64,000 nt of DNA from Janthinobacterium sp. LM6 (GTDB lineage Bacteria; Pseudomonadota; Gammaproteobacteria; Burkholderiales; Burkholderiaceae_D): contig NZ_CP019510.1 of NCBI RefSeq assembly GCF_002002885.1, positions 682,001 through 746,000 on the forward strand, written 5' to 3'. Every line of letters starts with the position of its first letter. Within the stretch, counting starts at the first letter, position 1. Below are positions 40,096 through 49,231 of this stretch, piece after piece. The notes below the pieces were generated by a model that was not told where the DNA came from, did no database searches, and worked only from the letters and a program-made list of their open reading frames with translations. The position numbers and the translations under genes were made by a program.

Positions 40096-42021
40096 TTACT
40101 TGTCCTGCTTTTCCGGCGTGCTCTTGTCGATCACTTCGCGGCAATCGCCGCGGATGATGGCGTTGTCGTAGTTGGTCCAGCCATAGCTGTCGACGTAGCG
40201 CTTGTGTTGCTTGAAGCGGGGGCTGGCGATGCTCCATTCGGGCTGTTCGCCGGCAAAACGGATGTCGCCCAGGTCGAGCAGGGTGTGGAACATGTTTTCC
40301 GTCGACAGGCGCGCCTTTTGATGGCGCCGTAGCTGCGTCACCTTGTCCGGATAATGCTGCTGGAATTGCGGCGAATACCAGACGAAGGCGGGCACGTGGA
40401 ATTCGAACTGCGTGTTGTGGCCATGGAAGGCCAGGCGGCAGGTGCCGTCGTACAGGGTCTGGCCGTGATCGGCGACGTAGACGAGCGAGCTGCGCAGGGC
40501 GGTGCGCTGGCCATCGTCCTTCAGCATGCCGATCACGTTCGACAGGAACCAGTCCGTGTACAGGATGGAGCTGTCGTAGCTGTTGTTCAGCTGCGGCTTG
40601 ATGGCCGTGTCCGTGTAGACGGGCTTGTCGACGCCGAACAGCGACGGCTGCCACTTGTCGAACGCCTTCGGATAGCGCTGGCTGTAGTTCCAGTGGCTGC
40701 CCAGCGTGTGCAGCACGATGAGTTTTTTCGGTGCCGGGTCGGCCAGCGCGTTCCTGAACGGGTCGAACAGGATCTGGTCGAAGTTCGAATTGTTGGTAAA
40801 GCCGCCCAGGTTCAGGAATTGCACCACGTCCGCTTCCTTGGCAAACACGGACACGGGCGTGTCGAACTGGCCGAACGAGATCTGGTTCGACAGCCAGTAG
40901 GTCTTGAAGCCCGCTTCCTTGTAGGCGGTGAGGAAGGATTTTTCCGAGAAACCATCCTTGAGGCTTTGCGTGGCCGGTTTGCGCGAGATGATGACGGGCA
41001 CGGACAGGCGCGTGGCGGAAACGGCCGTGATGACGTCGGCCAGCGGCACCAGGTTGTCTTCCTGTTTCAGCAGGGGATTGGTGTCGCGCTCGTAACCGTT
41101 CAGGCTCCAGCGGTCGTAGCGCGACGATTCGCCGATCACCATGACCACCACTTCCGGATGGGGATCGGGCTGTTGCTGGTGCGCGCCGAAACGGAAGCTG
41201 CTGCTTTTCTGCCCCAGTTCGGCCAGGTACCGACGTTCCTTGTAGAAATCGAAGCCACGCGCGGCCAAGCCGAAGGGCCAGGAATTGCTGACGGTGTCGA
41301 AGGCGTAGGGCAGGCGCGCCCAGTGGGGCAGGCTGGGCCAGCCCAGGCCCGTCTCGTCGGCGCCGGCGATGCTGGCGTTCTCCGGCTTGCTGCTTTCCTC
41401 GTCTTCCTCTGCCGTCTCGTCATCGGCCGAGCTGGTGTCGCCGAAGCCGGAGGCGCCCGCCTTGCCGCTGGCCGCCGAGTTGCCGGCCTTGGCCGATGCT
41501 GGGGCGCTGTGCAGGACTTTGGCGTCGAAACCGAATTCGTAGCCATACCACCAGAAGCCACCGAGCAGGATCAGCACCACGAAGGCGGCCGGGCGCGTCT
41601 TGCCGCGCCAGTCGAGGTCGCGCGTGCGCGTGGCCGCAAACCAGCCGAGCAAGCACCAGGCGATCACGCCCAGCATGACGGTGCCCATCAGCCATACTTT
41701 CTGCCCGAGGAATTCCATCGCTTCCTTGGGGCTGGTTTCGAAGATGATGCCCAGGTGGTGCGTGGAAATGCCCTGGCCATAGAAGATGAACAGGTAGATT
41801 TCCGTCGGCAGGGCCAGGAAGGCGGGCACCAGCAGCCAGTGGAAATACGCGGGGCGCTTGAATACGCTCCAGACGGCCAGCCAGGCCAGCAGCTCGAAGG
41901 TGAGCATCTGCCAGGGATGCTCGATCGCACGCCCCAGCAGCGCGGGGACAAAGGGCACGGCCGTCAGCAAGGCAAACGTCAGGAGCAGGAACAGATTGGC
42001 GGGGCGAAGCAAGGAGCGCAT
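40096..42021 (-). CDS. Phosphoethanolamine transferase-like membrane sulfatase-fold protein (CptA/EptA type)
   Basis: 641 residues. Four to five N-terminal transmembrane helices (to about 185), a low-complexity acidic linker (about 195-240, rich in Ser, Glu, Asp), then the alkaline-phosphatase/sulfatase catalytic domain. That domain contains VVVMVIGESSRYDRWSLNGY, TAVSATRLSVPVIIS, a conserved metal-binding ADHGQTL, and FHGHNTQFEFHVP. The family adds phosphoethanolamine to lipid A, LPS core or other envelope glycans. In place of the usual nucleophile segment GTATAVSVP it has VSATRLSVP, so the catalytic residue needs alignment. Its upstream Shine-Dalgarno is poor. It is convergent with the MutS-like gene. 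Confidence 0.87.
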   Translation of the reverse strand: MRSLLRPANLFLLLTFALLTAVPFVPALLGRAIEHPWQMLTFELLAWLAVWSVFKRPAYFHWLLVPAFLALPTEIYLFIFYGQGISTHHLGIIFETSPKEAMEFLGQKVWLMGTVMLGVIAWCLLGWFAATRTRDLDWRGKTRPAAFVVLILLGGFWWYGYEFGFDAKVLHSAPASAKAGNSAASGKAGASGFGDTSSADDETAEEDEESSKPENASIAGADETGLGWPSLPHWARLPYAFDTVSNSWPFGLAARGFDFYKERRYLAELGQKSSSFRFGAHQQQPDPHPEVVVMVIGESSRYDRWSLNGYERDTNPLLKQEDNLVPLADVITAVSATRLSVPVIISRKPATQSLKDGFSEKSFLTAYKEAGFKTYWLSNQISFGQFDTPVSVFAKEADVVQFLNLGGFTNNSNFDQILFDPFRNALADPAPKKLIVLHTLGSHWNYSQRYPKAFDKWQPSLFGVDKPVYTDTAIKPQLNNSYDSSILYTDWFLSNVIGMLKDDGQRTALRSSLVYVADHGQTLYDGTCRLAFHGHNTQFEFHVPAFVWYSPQFQQHYPDKVTQLRRHQKARLSTENMFHTLLDLGDIRFAGEQPEWSIASPRFKQHKRYVDSYGWTNYDNAIIRGDCREVIDKSTPEKQDK

Positions 42022-42197
42022 AAAGGAGGGCAACGAAAAATGTCCGCTATTATCAATCCTTTTGTTGTCTTGCGGTCGTACAAGAATGTGCGGCCCCGAT
42101 GCTTGGTTGCAGAGAAAGAATGCCAAATCATCAAGCGCTGCGAGGTGCCGGTACCCGCGCGCCGTCTCCAAAGATTAGTCAAAATGCCACAAAAGTG

Positions 42198-42231
42198 CCG
42201 CTTTTTTGCCTTTTTTTATAGCAAAAAGCGG
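42198..42231. repeat. AT-rich inverted repeat upstream of str promoter
   Basis: CCGCTTTTTTGC / GCAAAAAGCGG around 11 A/T bases (one bulged T), just upstream of the str promoter. It may act as an UP-element-like or curved segment. The rest of 42022-42197 shows no gene. Confidence 0.4.
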
Positions 42232-42239
42232 TAAACTGA

Positions 42240-42268
42240 TTGACCCCCTGTAACACAAGGTCTAAACT
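42240..42268 (+). promoter_or_regulatory. str operon promoter
   Basis: -35 TTGACC (42240-42245), 17-bp spacer, -10 TAAACT (42263-42268). The leader to rpsL is about 170 nt. Confidence 0.75.
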
Positions 42269-42394
42269 AGCGAGTTCTCGATTTTATTCTGCTCATCGTT
42301 TACGTATTGCTTGGCATTTCATGGCCGCTCCTTATCGAGTGGCTGCGGGCGCCTCCGGTGCGCAGTAGATGAAAGCGGGACGAGGTTTTAGTCG

Positions 42395-42411
42395 CCGGGC
42401 ATCTTGCCCGG
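42395..42411 (+). repeat. Leader hairpin before rpsL
   Basis: CCGGGCA-TCT-TGCCCGG, a stable 7-bp stem about 35 nt before the rpsL start, inside the str leader. It has no T-run immediately after; likely a translational or attenuator element. Confidence 0.5.
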
Positions 42412-42446
42412 GTTATTAATCGTAGTTTTTTGTTGGATTTATAACG

Positions 42447-42830
42447 ATGCCAACCATCAATCAATTGATTCGCAATCCACGCGTCGCTTTGACCGTGAAG
42501 AGCAAATCGCCGGCGCTGGAAAACAGCCCGCAAAAACGTGGCGTCTGCACACGTGTTTACACCACGACTCCAAAGAAGCCTAACTCGGCTCTGCGTAAAG
42601 TCGCTAAAGTTCGTCTGACCAATGGTTTCGAAGTCATTTCGTACATTGGCGGTGAAGGCCATAACCTGCAAGAGCATAGTGTTGTGCTGTTGCGCGGCGG
42701 TCGCGTTAAGGATTTGCCGGGTGTGCGTTACCACATGGTTCGCGGTGCCCTGGATACCCAAGGCGTTAAAGATCGTAAGCAATCGCGTTCGAAGTACGGT
42801 ACCAAGCGCGCTAAAGCAGGCAAGAAGTAA
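42447..42830 (+). CDS. rpsL: 30S ribosomal protein S12
   Basis: 127 residues. Decoding-centre protein. The strictly conserved [24 protein letters not shown] and [13 protein letters not shown] regions are intact, with lysines at the classical streptomycin positions (K43/K44 and K in GRVKD), so no resistance substitution is seen. The N-terminal [11 protein letters not shown] segment is less basic than in E. coli. First gene of the str operon; the Shine-Dalgarno is weak. Confidence 0.98.
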   Translation: MPTINQLIRNPRVALTVKSKSPALENSPQKRGVCTRVYTTTPKKPNSALRKVAKVRLTNGFEVISYIGGEGHNLQEHSVVLLRGGRVKDLPGVRYHMVRGALDTQGVKDRKQSRSKYGTKRAKAGKK

Positions 42831-42888
42831 TAAGTTGTACGCAGCAAACCCAAGTTTCGCTCAGTGGCAACTAGCTAAGTGAATGTAG

Positions 42889-42906
42889 TCGACCGCATCT
42901 GGTCGA
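42889..42906 (+). repeat. rpsL-rpsG intercistronic hairpin
   Basis: TCGACC-GCATCT-GGTCGA in the 152-bp gap between rpsL and rpsG. In E. coli this gap is where S7 represses its own translation; this stem is a candidate equivalent. Confidence 0.4.
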
Positions 42907-42982
42907 GTAAGTGGAGGACTATGATGGTCGTCCGCGAGTGTGCGAAGAACGCGCGCTCAACTGAAGATTGAAAGGAATTGAT

Positions 42983-43453
42983 ATGCCACGTCGTCGTGAA
43001 GTACCCAAGCGCGAAATTTTGCCAGATCCAAAATTCGGCAACACTGATGTCGCTAAATTTGTTAACGTGCTGATGCTGTCCGGTAAGAAATCGGTTGCAG
43101 AAAACATCATCTACGGTGCTTTCGAGCACATCGCAGCAAAATCGGGCAAAGATCCACTCGAAGTTTTTGCTACCGCAATCAACAACGCCAAGCCGTTGGT
43201 TGAGGTGAAATCCCGTCGCGTCGGTGGTGCAAACTACCAGGTGCCGGTCGAAGTTCGCCCAGTCCGTCGTATGGCTCTGTCCATGCGTTGGTTGCGTGAA
43301 GCTGCTAACAAGCGCAGCGAAAAATCGATGCCACAACGCCTCGGCGGTGAGCTGATGGAAGCGGCTGAAAGCCGCGGCGGCGCGATGAAAAAACGCGACG
43401 AAGTCCATCGTATGGCTGAAGCGAACAAAGCGTTCTCGCATTTCCGCTTCTAA
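42983..43453 (+). CDS. rpsG: 30S ribosomal protein S7
   Basis: 156 residues, full length. It nucleates assembly of the 30S head and contacts tRNA at the E site. Characteristic start [18 protein letters not shown] and the ARG-type beta-hairpin region are present. ATG 42983 has AAAGGA spaced 6 nt; an upstream in-frame ATG at 42968 would add five residues not found in S7. Second gene of the str operon. Confidence 0.98.
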   Translation: MPRRREVPKREILPDPKFGNTDVAKFVNVLMLSGKKSVAENIIYGAFEHIAAKSGKDPLEVFATAINNAKPLVEVKSRRVGGANYQVPVEVRPVRRMALSMRWLREAANKRSEKSMPQRLGGELMEAAESRGGAMKKRDEVHRMAEANKAFSHFRF

Positions 43454-43561
43454 TATAAAGCCAGCTACCGCAAGGCGGCTGTCAAGCATCTGTTGTTCGA
43501 GGCCGGGCTCATTTTTGCAAAAAAATGCTGCTCGGTTTTGTCCATTCATTTAGGATTAATT

Positions 43562-45667
43562 ATGGCCCGCAAGACCCCCATTGAGCGCTATCGTAATATC
43601 GGTATCTCCGCTCACATCGATGCAGGTAAGACGACCACGACCGAGCGCGTCCTGTTCTACACAGGCGTGAACCACAAGCTGGGCGAAGTCCATGATGGCG
43701 CTGCCACCACCGACTGGATGGCACAGGAGCAAGAGCGCGGTATCACGATTACCTCGGCTGCTGTTACGTGCTTCTGGAAAGGCATGGCTAACAACTTCCC
43801 AGCTCACCACATCAACATCATCGACACCCCAGGCCACGTTGACTTCACCATTGAAGTGGAACGTTCGATGCGCGTGTTGGATGGCGCCTGCATGGTTTAC
43901 TGTGCAGTCGGCGGCGTGCAGCCACAATCGGAAACGGTATGGCGTCAGGCTAACAAATACAAAGTGCCACGTCTGGCCTTCGTGAACAAGATGGACCGTA
44001 CCGGCGCCAACTTCTTCAAGGTCTACGATCAGATGCGTTCGCGTCTGAAAGCTAACCCAGTACCTATTCAGATGCCTATCGGCGCTGAAGACGTCTTCAC
44101 CGGTGTTATCGATCTGGTCAAGATGAAAGCGGTTATCTGGGACGACGCTTCGCAAGGCATGAAGTTTGAATACGAAGACATTCCTGCACACCTGGCTGCT
44201 GATGCTGCCAAGTGGCGCGAGAACATGGTTGAAGCCGCTGCTGAAGCGTCGGAAGACCTGATGAACAAGTACCTGGAAGAAGGCGACCTGTCGGAAGCCG
44301 AGATCAAGGCTGCTCTGCGTCAACGTACCATCGCTAGCGAAATCGTTCCAATGCTGTGCGGTACCGCCTTTAAAAACAAGGGCGTACAAGCCATGTTGGA
44401 CGCGGTCATCGAGTACCTGCCATCGCCAATCGACATTCCGCCAGTACCTGGTCTGGATGAAGATGAACAGCCTGTCGAGCGTAAAGCTGACGACGACGAG
44501 AAATTCTCGGCACTGGCATTCAAGATCGCAACCGATCCGTTCGTGGGTCAACTGTGCTTTATCCGTTGCTACTCGGGTACCCTGAATTCAGGCGACTCGG
44601 TGTTGAACTCCGTGAAGCAGAAGAAAGAGCGTATCGGCCGTATCGTGCAGATGCAAGCGAACGAACGCGAAGAAATCAAGGAAATGCGCGCTGGCGACAT
44701 CGCCGCCGTTGTGGGTCTGAAAGACACCACCACTGGCGATACGCTTTGCGACGACAAGGCAAGCGTGGTTCTGGAGCGCATGGTCTTCCCTGAGCCAGTG
44801 ATTTCGCAAGCGGTTGAGCCAAAAACCAAGGCCGACCAGGAAAAAATGGGCCTGGCGCTGAACCGTCTGGCAGCAGAAGATCCATCGTTCCGCGTGCGTA
44901 CCGATGAAGAATCGGGCCAGACCATCATCGCCGGTATGGGCGAGTTGCATCTGGACATCATCGTTGACCGCATGAAGCGTGAATTCAACGTTGAAGCCAC
45001 CGTCGGCAAGCCACAAGTGGCTTACCGCGAAACGATCCGTAAAGTGTGCGAAGAGTCGGAAGGCAAATTCGTCAAGCAATCGGGTGGTCGTGGTCAATAC
45101 GGTCACGTGGTTCTGAAGATCGAACCGCAAGAGCCGGGCAAGGGCTTTGAATTCGTTGACGCGATCAAGGGCGGTACCGTTCCTCGCGAATACATCCCTG
45201 CAGTTGAAAAAGGTGTGCGCGACACGCTGACTTCGGGCGTGATGGCTGGCTACCCAGTTGTTGACGTTAAAGTCACGCTGTTCTTCGGTTCGTACCATGA
45301 TGTTGACTCGAACGAAAATGCATTCCGCATGGCCGCTTCGATGGCATTCAAAGATGGCTGCCGCAAAGCATCGCCAGTCATCCTGGAGCCGATGATGGCC
45401 GTGGAAGTGGAAACGCCGGAAGACTACGCCGGTACCGTGATGGGCGATCTGTCGTCGCGTCGCGGCATGGTGCAAGGTATGGATGAAATTGCTGGCGGTG
45501 GCGGCAAGATCATCAAGGCCGAAGTGCCTCTGTCGGAAATGTTCGGCTACGCTACGTCGTTGCGTTCGTCGACCCAAGGTCGTGCGACTTACACGATGGA
45601 ATTCAAGCACTATGCTGAAGCACCTAAGCATGTGACTGAAGCAATCGTAAGCTCGAAAGCTAAGTAA
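43562..45667 (+). CDS. fusA: Elongation factor G
   Basis: 701 residues, complete. Translocation GTPase: G1 [13 protein letters not shown]2 region RGITI, G3 DTPGHVDF, G4 NKMD, and the five-domain EF-G layout. AGGA precedes ATG 43562 by 6 nt, and the 23-residue upstream extension of the frame is rejected as intergenic. Third gene of the str operon. A second paralogue, if any, lies outside the window. Confidence 0.98.
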   Translation: MARKTPIERYRNIGISAHIDAGKTTTTERVLFYTGVNHKLGEVHDGAATTDWMAQEQERGITITSAAVTCFWKGMANNFPAHHINIIDTPGHVDFTIEVERSMRVLDGACMVYCAVGGVQPQSETVWRQANKYKVPRLAFVNKMDRTGANFFKVYDQMRSRLKANPVPIQMPIGAEDVFTGVIDLVKMKAVIWDDASQGMKFEYEDIPAHLAADAAKWRENMVEAAAEASEDLMNKYLEEGDLSEAEIKAALRQRTIASEIVPMLCGTAFKNKGVQAMLDAVIEYLPSPIDIPPVPGLDEDEQPVERKADDDEKFSALAFKIATDPFVGQLCFIRCYSGTLNSGDSVLNSVKQKKERIGRIVQMQANEREEIKEMRAGDIAAVVGLKDTTTGDTLCDDKASVVLERMVFPEPVISQAVEPKTKADQEKMGLALNRLAAEDPSFRVRTDEESGQTIIAGMGELHLDIIVDRMKREFNVEATVGKPQVAYRETIRKVCEESEGKFVKQSGGRGQYGHVVLKIEPQEPGKGFEFVDAIKGGTVPREYIPAVEKGVRDTLTSGVMAGYPVVDVKVTLFFGSYHDVDSNENAFRMAASMAFKDGCRKASPVILEPMMAVEVETPEDYAGTVMGDLSSRRGMVQGMDEIAGGGGKIIKAEVPLSEMFGYATSLRSSTQGRATYTMEFKHYAEAPKHVTEAIVSSKAK

Positions 45668-45677
45668 TAGAAGTTCC

Positions 45678-45705
45678 GGGCCGGCTTTCACGAGAATGCC
45701 GGTCC
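45678..45705 (+). repeat. fusA-tuf intercistronic hairpin
   Basis: GGGCCGGC / GCCGGTCC (one G-U pair) with a 12-nt loop, between fusA and tuf. Not followed by a T-run; a possible attenuator or mRNA-processing site. Confidence 0.45.
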
Positions 45706-45739
45706 CTACATTTAAATCATTGTTCTAAGGAAGAATAAA

Positions 45740-46930
45740 ATGGCAAAAGGTAAATTCGAACGGACCAAGCCGCACGTCAACGTCGGCACCATCGGCCACG
45801 TCGACCACGGTAAAACCACGCTGACCGCTGCAATCGCAACGGTTCTGTCGAAGAAATTCGGCGGCGAAGCTAAAGCATACGACCAGATCGATGCAGCACC
45901 AGAAGAAAAAGCGCGCGGTATCACGATTAACACCGCCCACGTCGAGTACGAAACGGAAACGCGTCACTACGCGCACGTTGACTGCCCAGGCCACGCCGAT
46001 TACATCAAAAACATGATTACCGGTGCTGCCCAGATGGACGGCGCGATCCTGGTATGCTCCGCAGCTGACGGCCCAATGCCACAGACCCGCGAACACATCC
46101 TGCTGGCCCGCCAAGTTGGCGTTCCATACATCATCGTGTTCCTGAACAAGTGCGACCTGGTCGACGACGCAGAGCTGCTGGAACTGGTTGAAATGGAAGT
46201 GCGCGAGCTGTTGTCGAAGTATGAATTCCCAGGCGACGACCTGCCAATCATCAAAGGTTCGGCACGTATGGCGCTGGAAGGCAAAGAAGGCGAAATGGGC
46301 GTTGACGCAGTGCTGCGTCTGGCCGATGCGCTGGATGCTTACATCCCAACGCCAGAGCGCGCTGTTGACGGTGCTTTCCTGATGCCAGTAGAAGACGTGT
46401 TCTCGATCTCGGGTCGCGGTACCGTTGTGACCGGTCGTATCGAGCGCGGCATTGTTAAAGTCGGCGAAGAGATCGAAATCGTCGGTATCACTGATACCGT
46501 CAAAACGACTTGCACCGGCGTGGAAATGTTCCGCAAACTGCTGGACCAAGGTCAAGCAGGCGACAACGTTGGTCTGCTGCTGCGCGGCACCAAGCGTGAA
46601 GACGTGCAACGTGGTCAAGTTCTGGCCAAGCCAGGCTCGATCAAGCCGCATGCTCACTTCACCGGCGAGATCTATGTTCTGTCGAAAGACGAAGGCGGCC
46701 GTCATACGCCATTCTTCAACAACTATCGTCCACAGTTCTACTTCCGCACGACGGACGTAACCGGTTCGATCGAGTTGCCAGCAGACAAAGAAATGGTCAT
46801 GCCAGGCGATAACGTGTCGATCACCGTCAAGCTGATCAACCCGATCGCGATGGAAGAAGGTCTGCGCTTCGCTATCCGCGAAGGCGGCCGTACCGTCGGC
46901 GCTGGTGTTGTTGCTAAAATCATCGCTTAA
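45740..46930 (+). CDS. tuf: Elongation factor Tu
   Basis: 396 residues, full length. Delivers aminoacyl-tRNA to the ribosome. G1 [10 protein letters not shown]3 DCPGHADY, G4 NKCD and the three-domain EF-Tu sequence are all intact. Betaproteobacteria usually carry a second, near-identical copy near tRNA genes; only one is visible here. AGGAAG precedes the ATG. Confidence 0.98.
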   Translation: MAKGKFERTKPHVNVGTIGHVDHGKTTLTAAIATVLSKKFGGEAKAYDQIDAAPEEKARGITINTAHVEYETETRHYAHVDCPGHADYIKNMITGAAQMDGAILVCSAADGPMPQTREHILLARQVGVPYIIVFLNKCDLVDDAELLELVEMEVRELLSKYEFPGDDLPIIKGSARMALEGKEGEMGVDAVLRLADALDAYIPTPERAVDGAFLMPVEDVFSISGRGTVVTGRIERGIVKVGEEIEIVGITDTVKTTCTGVEMFRKLLDQGQAGDNVGLLLRGTKREDVQRGQVLAKPGSIKPHAHFTGEIYVLSKDEGGRHTPFFNNYRPQFYFRTTDVTGSIELPADKEMVMPGDNVSITVKLINPIAMEEGLRFAIREGGRTVGAGVVAKIIA

Positions 46931-46945
46931 TTATTAAGCGACTAT

Positions 46946-46985
46946 AAAAGAAGACGCGTCGTCGCCCGGCGCCCTTCTTTTTATT
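46946..46985 (+). terminator. Terminator after tuf
   Basis: AAAAGAAG (46946-46953) pairs with CTTCTTTT (46974-46981), enclosing a GC-rich segment and running into a T-rich tail; it ends the str operon before rpsJ. Confidence 0.65.
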
Positions 46986-47013
46986 CAACTGCCGGGGTTG
47001 GCAAGCATTTTGG

Positions 47014-47022
47014 TGCTATCAT
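47014..47022 (+). promoter_or_regulatory. Extended -10 promoter candidate for rpsJ
   Basis: TGC-TATCAT, an extended -10 element, about 90 nt upstream of rpsJ. The -35 region is weak (GGGGTT at 17-bp spacing). Confidence 0.45.
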
Positions 47023-47109
47023 GTCGACCCTGACGGTTGTTGCGTCAGAAATTCCCGTATGACCTCATTGCCGTGCAGACCGCGCGGTTCGTTCTTTTAA
47101 GGAAATATC

Positions 47110-47427
47110 ATGTCGGCACCAAACCAAAAAATCCGTATCCGCCTGAAGGCTTTCGATTACAAGCTGATCGACCAGTCCGCTCTGGAAATCGTTGAAACCG
47201 CGAAGCGCACCGGCGCTGTCGTCAAAGGCCCAGTACCACTGCCTACCCGTATTCAGCGTTTCGATGTGCTGCGTTCCCCGCACGTCAACAAAACTTCGCG
47301 CGATCAGTTCGAGATCCGTACGCACCAACGCCTGATGGACATCGTTGACCCAACGGACAAAACCGTTGACGCGCTGATGAAGCTGGACCTGCCAGCTGGT
47401 GTTGATGTCGAAATCAAACTGCAATAA
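47110..47427 (+). CDS. rpsJ: 30S ribosomal protein S10
   Basis: 105 residues, complete ([22 protein letters not shown] through VDVEIKL). Structural protein of the 30S head and, as NusE, a transcription antitermination partner. In most bacteria rplC follows within about 100 bp; here rplC is 6.1 kb downstream, so rpsJ is cut off from the rest of the S10 operon. Confidence 0.98.
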   Translation: MSAPNQKIRIRLKAFDYKLIDQSALEIVETAKRTGAVVKGPVPLPTRIQRFDVLRSPHVNKTSRDQFEIRTHQRLMDIVDPTDKTVDALMKLDLPAGVDVEIKLQ

Positions 47428-47511
47428 GAGTTTTCAGGGCAGCTGACAACACCGTAGCACCAGGGGTTGACAGTTGTTCCAGGCCGGCGGGGTATCCCGC
47501 TGCCTGTTGAT

Positions 47512-47551
47512 GGGGCCGGGCCTGCTCACGATCGTGAGTGCGCCCGGCCCC
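47512..47551. repeat. Large nested hairpin after rpsJ
   Basis: Outer perfect 10-bp stem GGGGCCGGGC / GCCCGGCCCC, a small internal loop, then an inner 14-bp palindrome CTCACGATCGTGAG. It lies 84 bp after rpsJ, at the point where the canonical S10 operon is interrupted. It could stop transcription with Rho or serve as an RNA 3' end; the T-run is absent. Confidence 0.6.
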
Positions 47552-47585
47552 ATTGCCATTGGTGCCTGCCCAACGCTGGCGCCAC

Positions 47586-47615
47586 TTGCTTGTGTGTGCA
47601 AAATCGCTTTACAGT
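47586..47615 (+). promoter_or_regulatory. Possible promoter of DUF817 gene
   Basis: TTGCTT (47586-47591), 18-bp spacer, TACAGT (47610-47615), 27 bp before the ATG. Confidence 0.45.
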
Positions 47616-47642
47616 GCGGCAGCCCGTCGATAAAGTTGCTGC

Positions 47643-48488
47643 ATGCTCAATGCCCTCGATACCCACCTGTTAAATGCGACTCCACGCCAGCGCCTGCGCG
47701 GCTGGCCGCGCTTCCTGACCGAATTCCTGTATTTCGGCATCAAGGAGGCGAGGTCATGCCTGTTCGTGGGGCTGTTTTTTGCTGCCGTGTTCCTGGTGCC
47801 GCGCGCCGGCCTGTTCGGCTTGCCGCGCTATGACGTGCTGCTGCTGGTGGCGCTGGCGATCCAGGCCGCGATGGTCTGGAGCGGACTGGAAACGTGGGAT
47901 GAGCTGAAAGCCATTTGCCTGTTCCATGCGGTGGGCTTTGCGCTGGAAGTATTCAAGGTATCGGGGACGATCCAGTCGTGGAGCTATCCCGACTTTGCTT
48001 ATACCAAAGTGTTCGGCGTTCCCCTGTTTTCCGGCTTCATGTATGCGGCGGTCGGCAGCTACATCATCCAGACCTGGCGCTTGCTCGACATGCGGATTCG
48101 CCACCACCCGCCGTACTGGATGGCGGTGCTGATCGCTGTGCTGATCTACGCCAACTTCTTTACTCACCATTACATCGGCGACTATCGCTGGTACCTGGCC
48201 GCCTGCGCGCTGGGCTTGTACGCGCGCACCACCGTGGTGTTCCGTCCGCTCGACCGCGACCGCAGCATGCCCTTGCTGCTCGGTTTCGTGCTGGTCGGCT
48301 TCTTTATCTGGCTGGCTGAAAACATCAGCACTTTCTGGGGCGTGTGGCGCTATCCGAACCAGCTTGGCGCCTGGTCGGTCGTGCATGTGAGCAAATGGAG
48401 CTCATGGTCGCTGCTAGTGGTGATGACGTTCACCATCGTGGCCCACCTCAAGCACATCAAGGCCAGCATCCACGTCGCCCAGCCCTAG
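47643..48488 (+). CDS. DUF817 family integral membrane protein
   Basis: 281 residues, about eight transmembrane helices, with the family's N-terminal FLYFGIKEARSCLF and conserved polar/aromatic patches (FTHHYIGDYRWYL; WLAENISTFWGVWRYP). No function is known to me for DUF817. It is the first of the genes inserted between rpsJ and rplC and is convergent with the lipoprotein gene that follows. Confidence 0.88.
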   Translation: MLNALDTHLLNATPRQRLRGWPRFLTEFLYFGIKEARSCLFVGLFFAAVFLVPRAGLFGLPRYDVLLLVALAIQAAMVWSGLETWDELKAICLFHAVGFALEVFKVSGTIQSWSYPDFAYTKVFGVPLFSGFMYAAVGSYIIQTWRLLDMRIRHHPPYWMAVLIAVLIYANFFTHHYIGDYRWYLAACALGLYARTTVVFRPLDRDRSMPLLLGFVLVGFFIWLAENISTFWGVWRYPNQLGAWSVVHVSKWSSWSLLVVMTFTIVAHLKHIKASIHVAQP

Positions 48489-48507
48489 GCCGGGCTCCGG
48501 GCGTCTC

Positions 48508-49056
48508 TTATTGCAGGCTGGCCGCCACCGCGTCGAAGCGATTGCCGAGCGCCGCCTGCGAACCGCCTTGCAGCTGCCTGGCGTACTGGCGCAGCACTTC
48601 CGCTGAATACGTGCGCGACGCGGGCGATAGCTTCGGCAGCAACGGCAGCACGCGCTCCAGATAGCCTGTGCCTTCCTGCCACTTGCCTTGCGCGGCCAAG
48701 GTCGACGCCAGTTCCACCATGCGGCGGCCGACGCGCGCATCGCTGCGTGGCTGCGCCGCTTCTTCCGTGGCCAGGGCTTGCCGGTACAGTTGCTCCGCTT
48801 CGGCATTCTTGCCCTGCAAGCGCTTGATGCGGCCCAGGTTGTACTGGCGCTGCGAAAGGATGTCCGCGCTGGCTCCGGCCTGCTCGGCGCTGCGCAGCGC
48901 CTGTACACAAGCCAGTTCCGCTTCACCAAACTGGCCCTTGAGTTCGGCCGCGTTGCAGGCGTCGTGTTGTGCGTTGGAGGTGGTGATCGTCGCTGGCGCC
49001 GCGCAGGCGGCCAACAGGCTGACAGCGCATAGCAGGCTGATGGTATGGTTCTTCAT
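48508..49056 (-). CDS. TPR-like lipoprotein
   Basis: 182 residues. Lipoprotein signal MKNHTISLLCAVSLLAAC with lipobox LAAC (C18), then helical repeats in TPR style (NAAELKGQFGEAELACVQAL; QYNLGRIKRLQGKNAEAEQLYRQAL; LASTLAAQGKWQEGTGYLERVL). TPR lipoproteins usually act as scaffolds in the envelope; no specific partner is evident. GAGGAG is close to ATG 49056, and an in-frame ATG 15 codons upstream is less likely because it spoils the lipoprotein signal. It is divergent from creB. Confidence 0.8.
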   Translation of the reverse strand: MKNHTISLLCAVSLLAACAAPATITTSNAQHDACNAAELKGQFGEAELACVQALRSAEQAGASADILSQRQYNLGRIKRLQGKNAEAEQLYRQALATEEAAQPRSDARVGRRMVELASTLAAQGKWQEGTGYLERVLPLLPKLSPASRTYSAEVLRQYARQLQGGSQAALGNRFDAVAASLQ

Positions 49057-49170
49057 AGTCTCCTCGGACGGGTGTTGGACACGGTGTATCAGTGGAGTCA
49101 TGCTGCGATAAATATACTATAAGTTTTTTGGGGCGGGTGGCTTTTTGCCGGCGCGCGGCAAGGCGCGCGA

Positions 49171-49200
49171 TTGACGCCGCTTGCGTGCTTCAGGGATACT
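49171..49200 (+). promoter_or_regulatory. creBC promoter
   Basis: TTGACG (49171-49176), 18-bp spacer, GATACT (49195-49200), about 30 bp before creB. Confidence 0.55.
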
Positions 49201-49231
49201 CCGGGTCTGTCCACTACTGCGTGCCGCCGCC

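Noticed and set aside
42198..42231. Rho-independent terminator upstream of the str promoter
   Set aside because: No gene transcribes toward it on either strand, and the stem is mostly A/T with a bulge.
40354..42234. 626-codon plus-strand open frame opposite the phosphoethanolamine transferase-like gene
   Set aside because: Antisense shadow; the minus strand carries membrane helices and sulfatase-fold motifs.
45668..47109. tRNA genes near tuf, as found beside tuf in some bacteria
   Set aside because: The gaps around tuf contain no cloverleaf-like sequence; they hold a hairpin, a terminator and a promoter.
47466..47496. Perfect TTGACA after rpsJ as a promoter
   Set aside because: No acceptable -10 box at 16-18 bp; a better-spaced candidate lies at 47586-47615.
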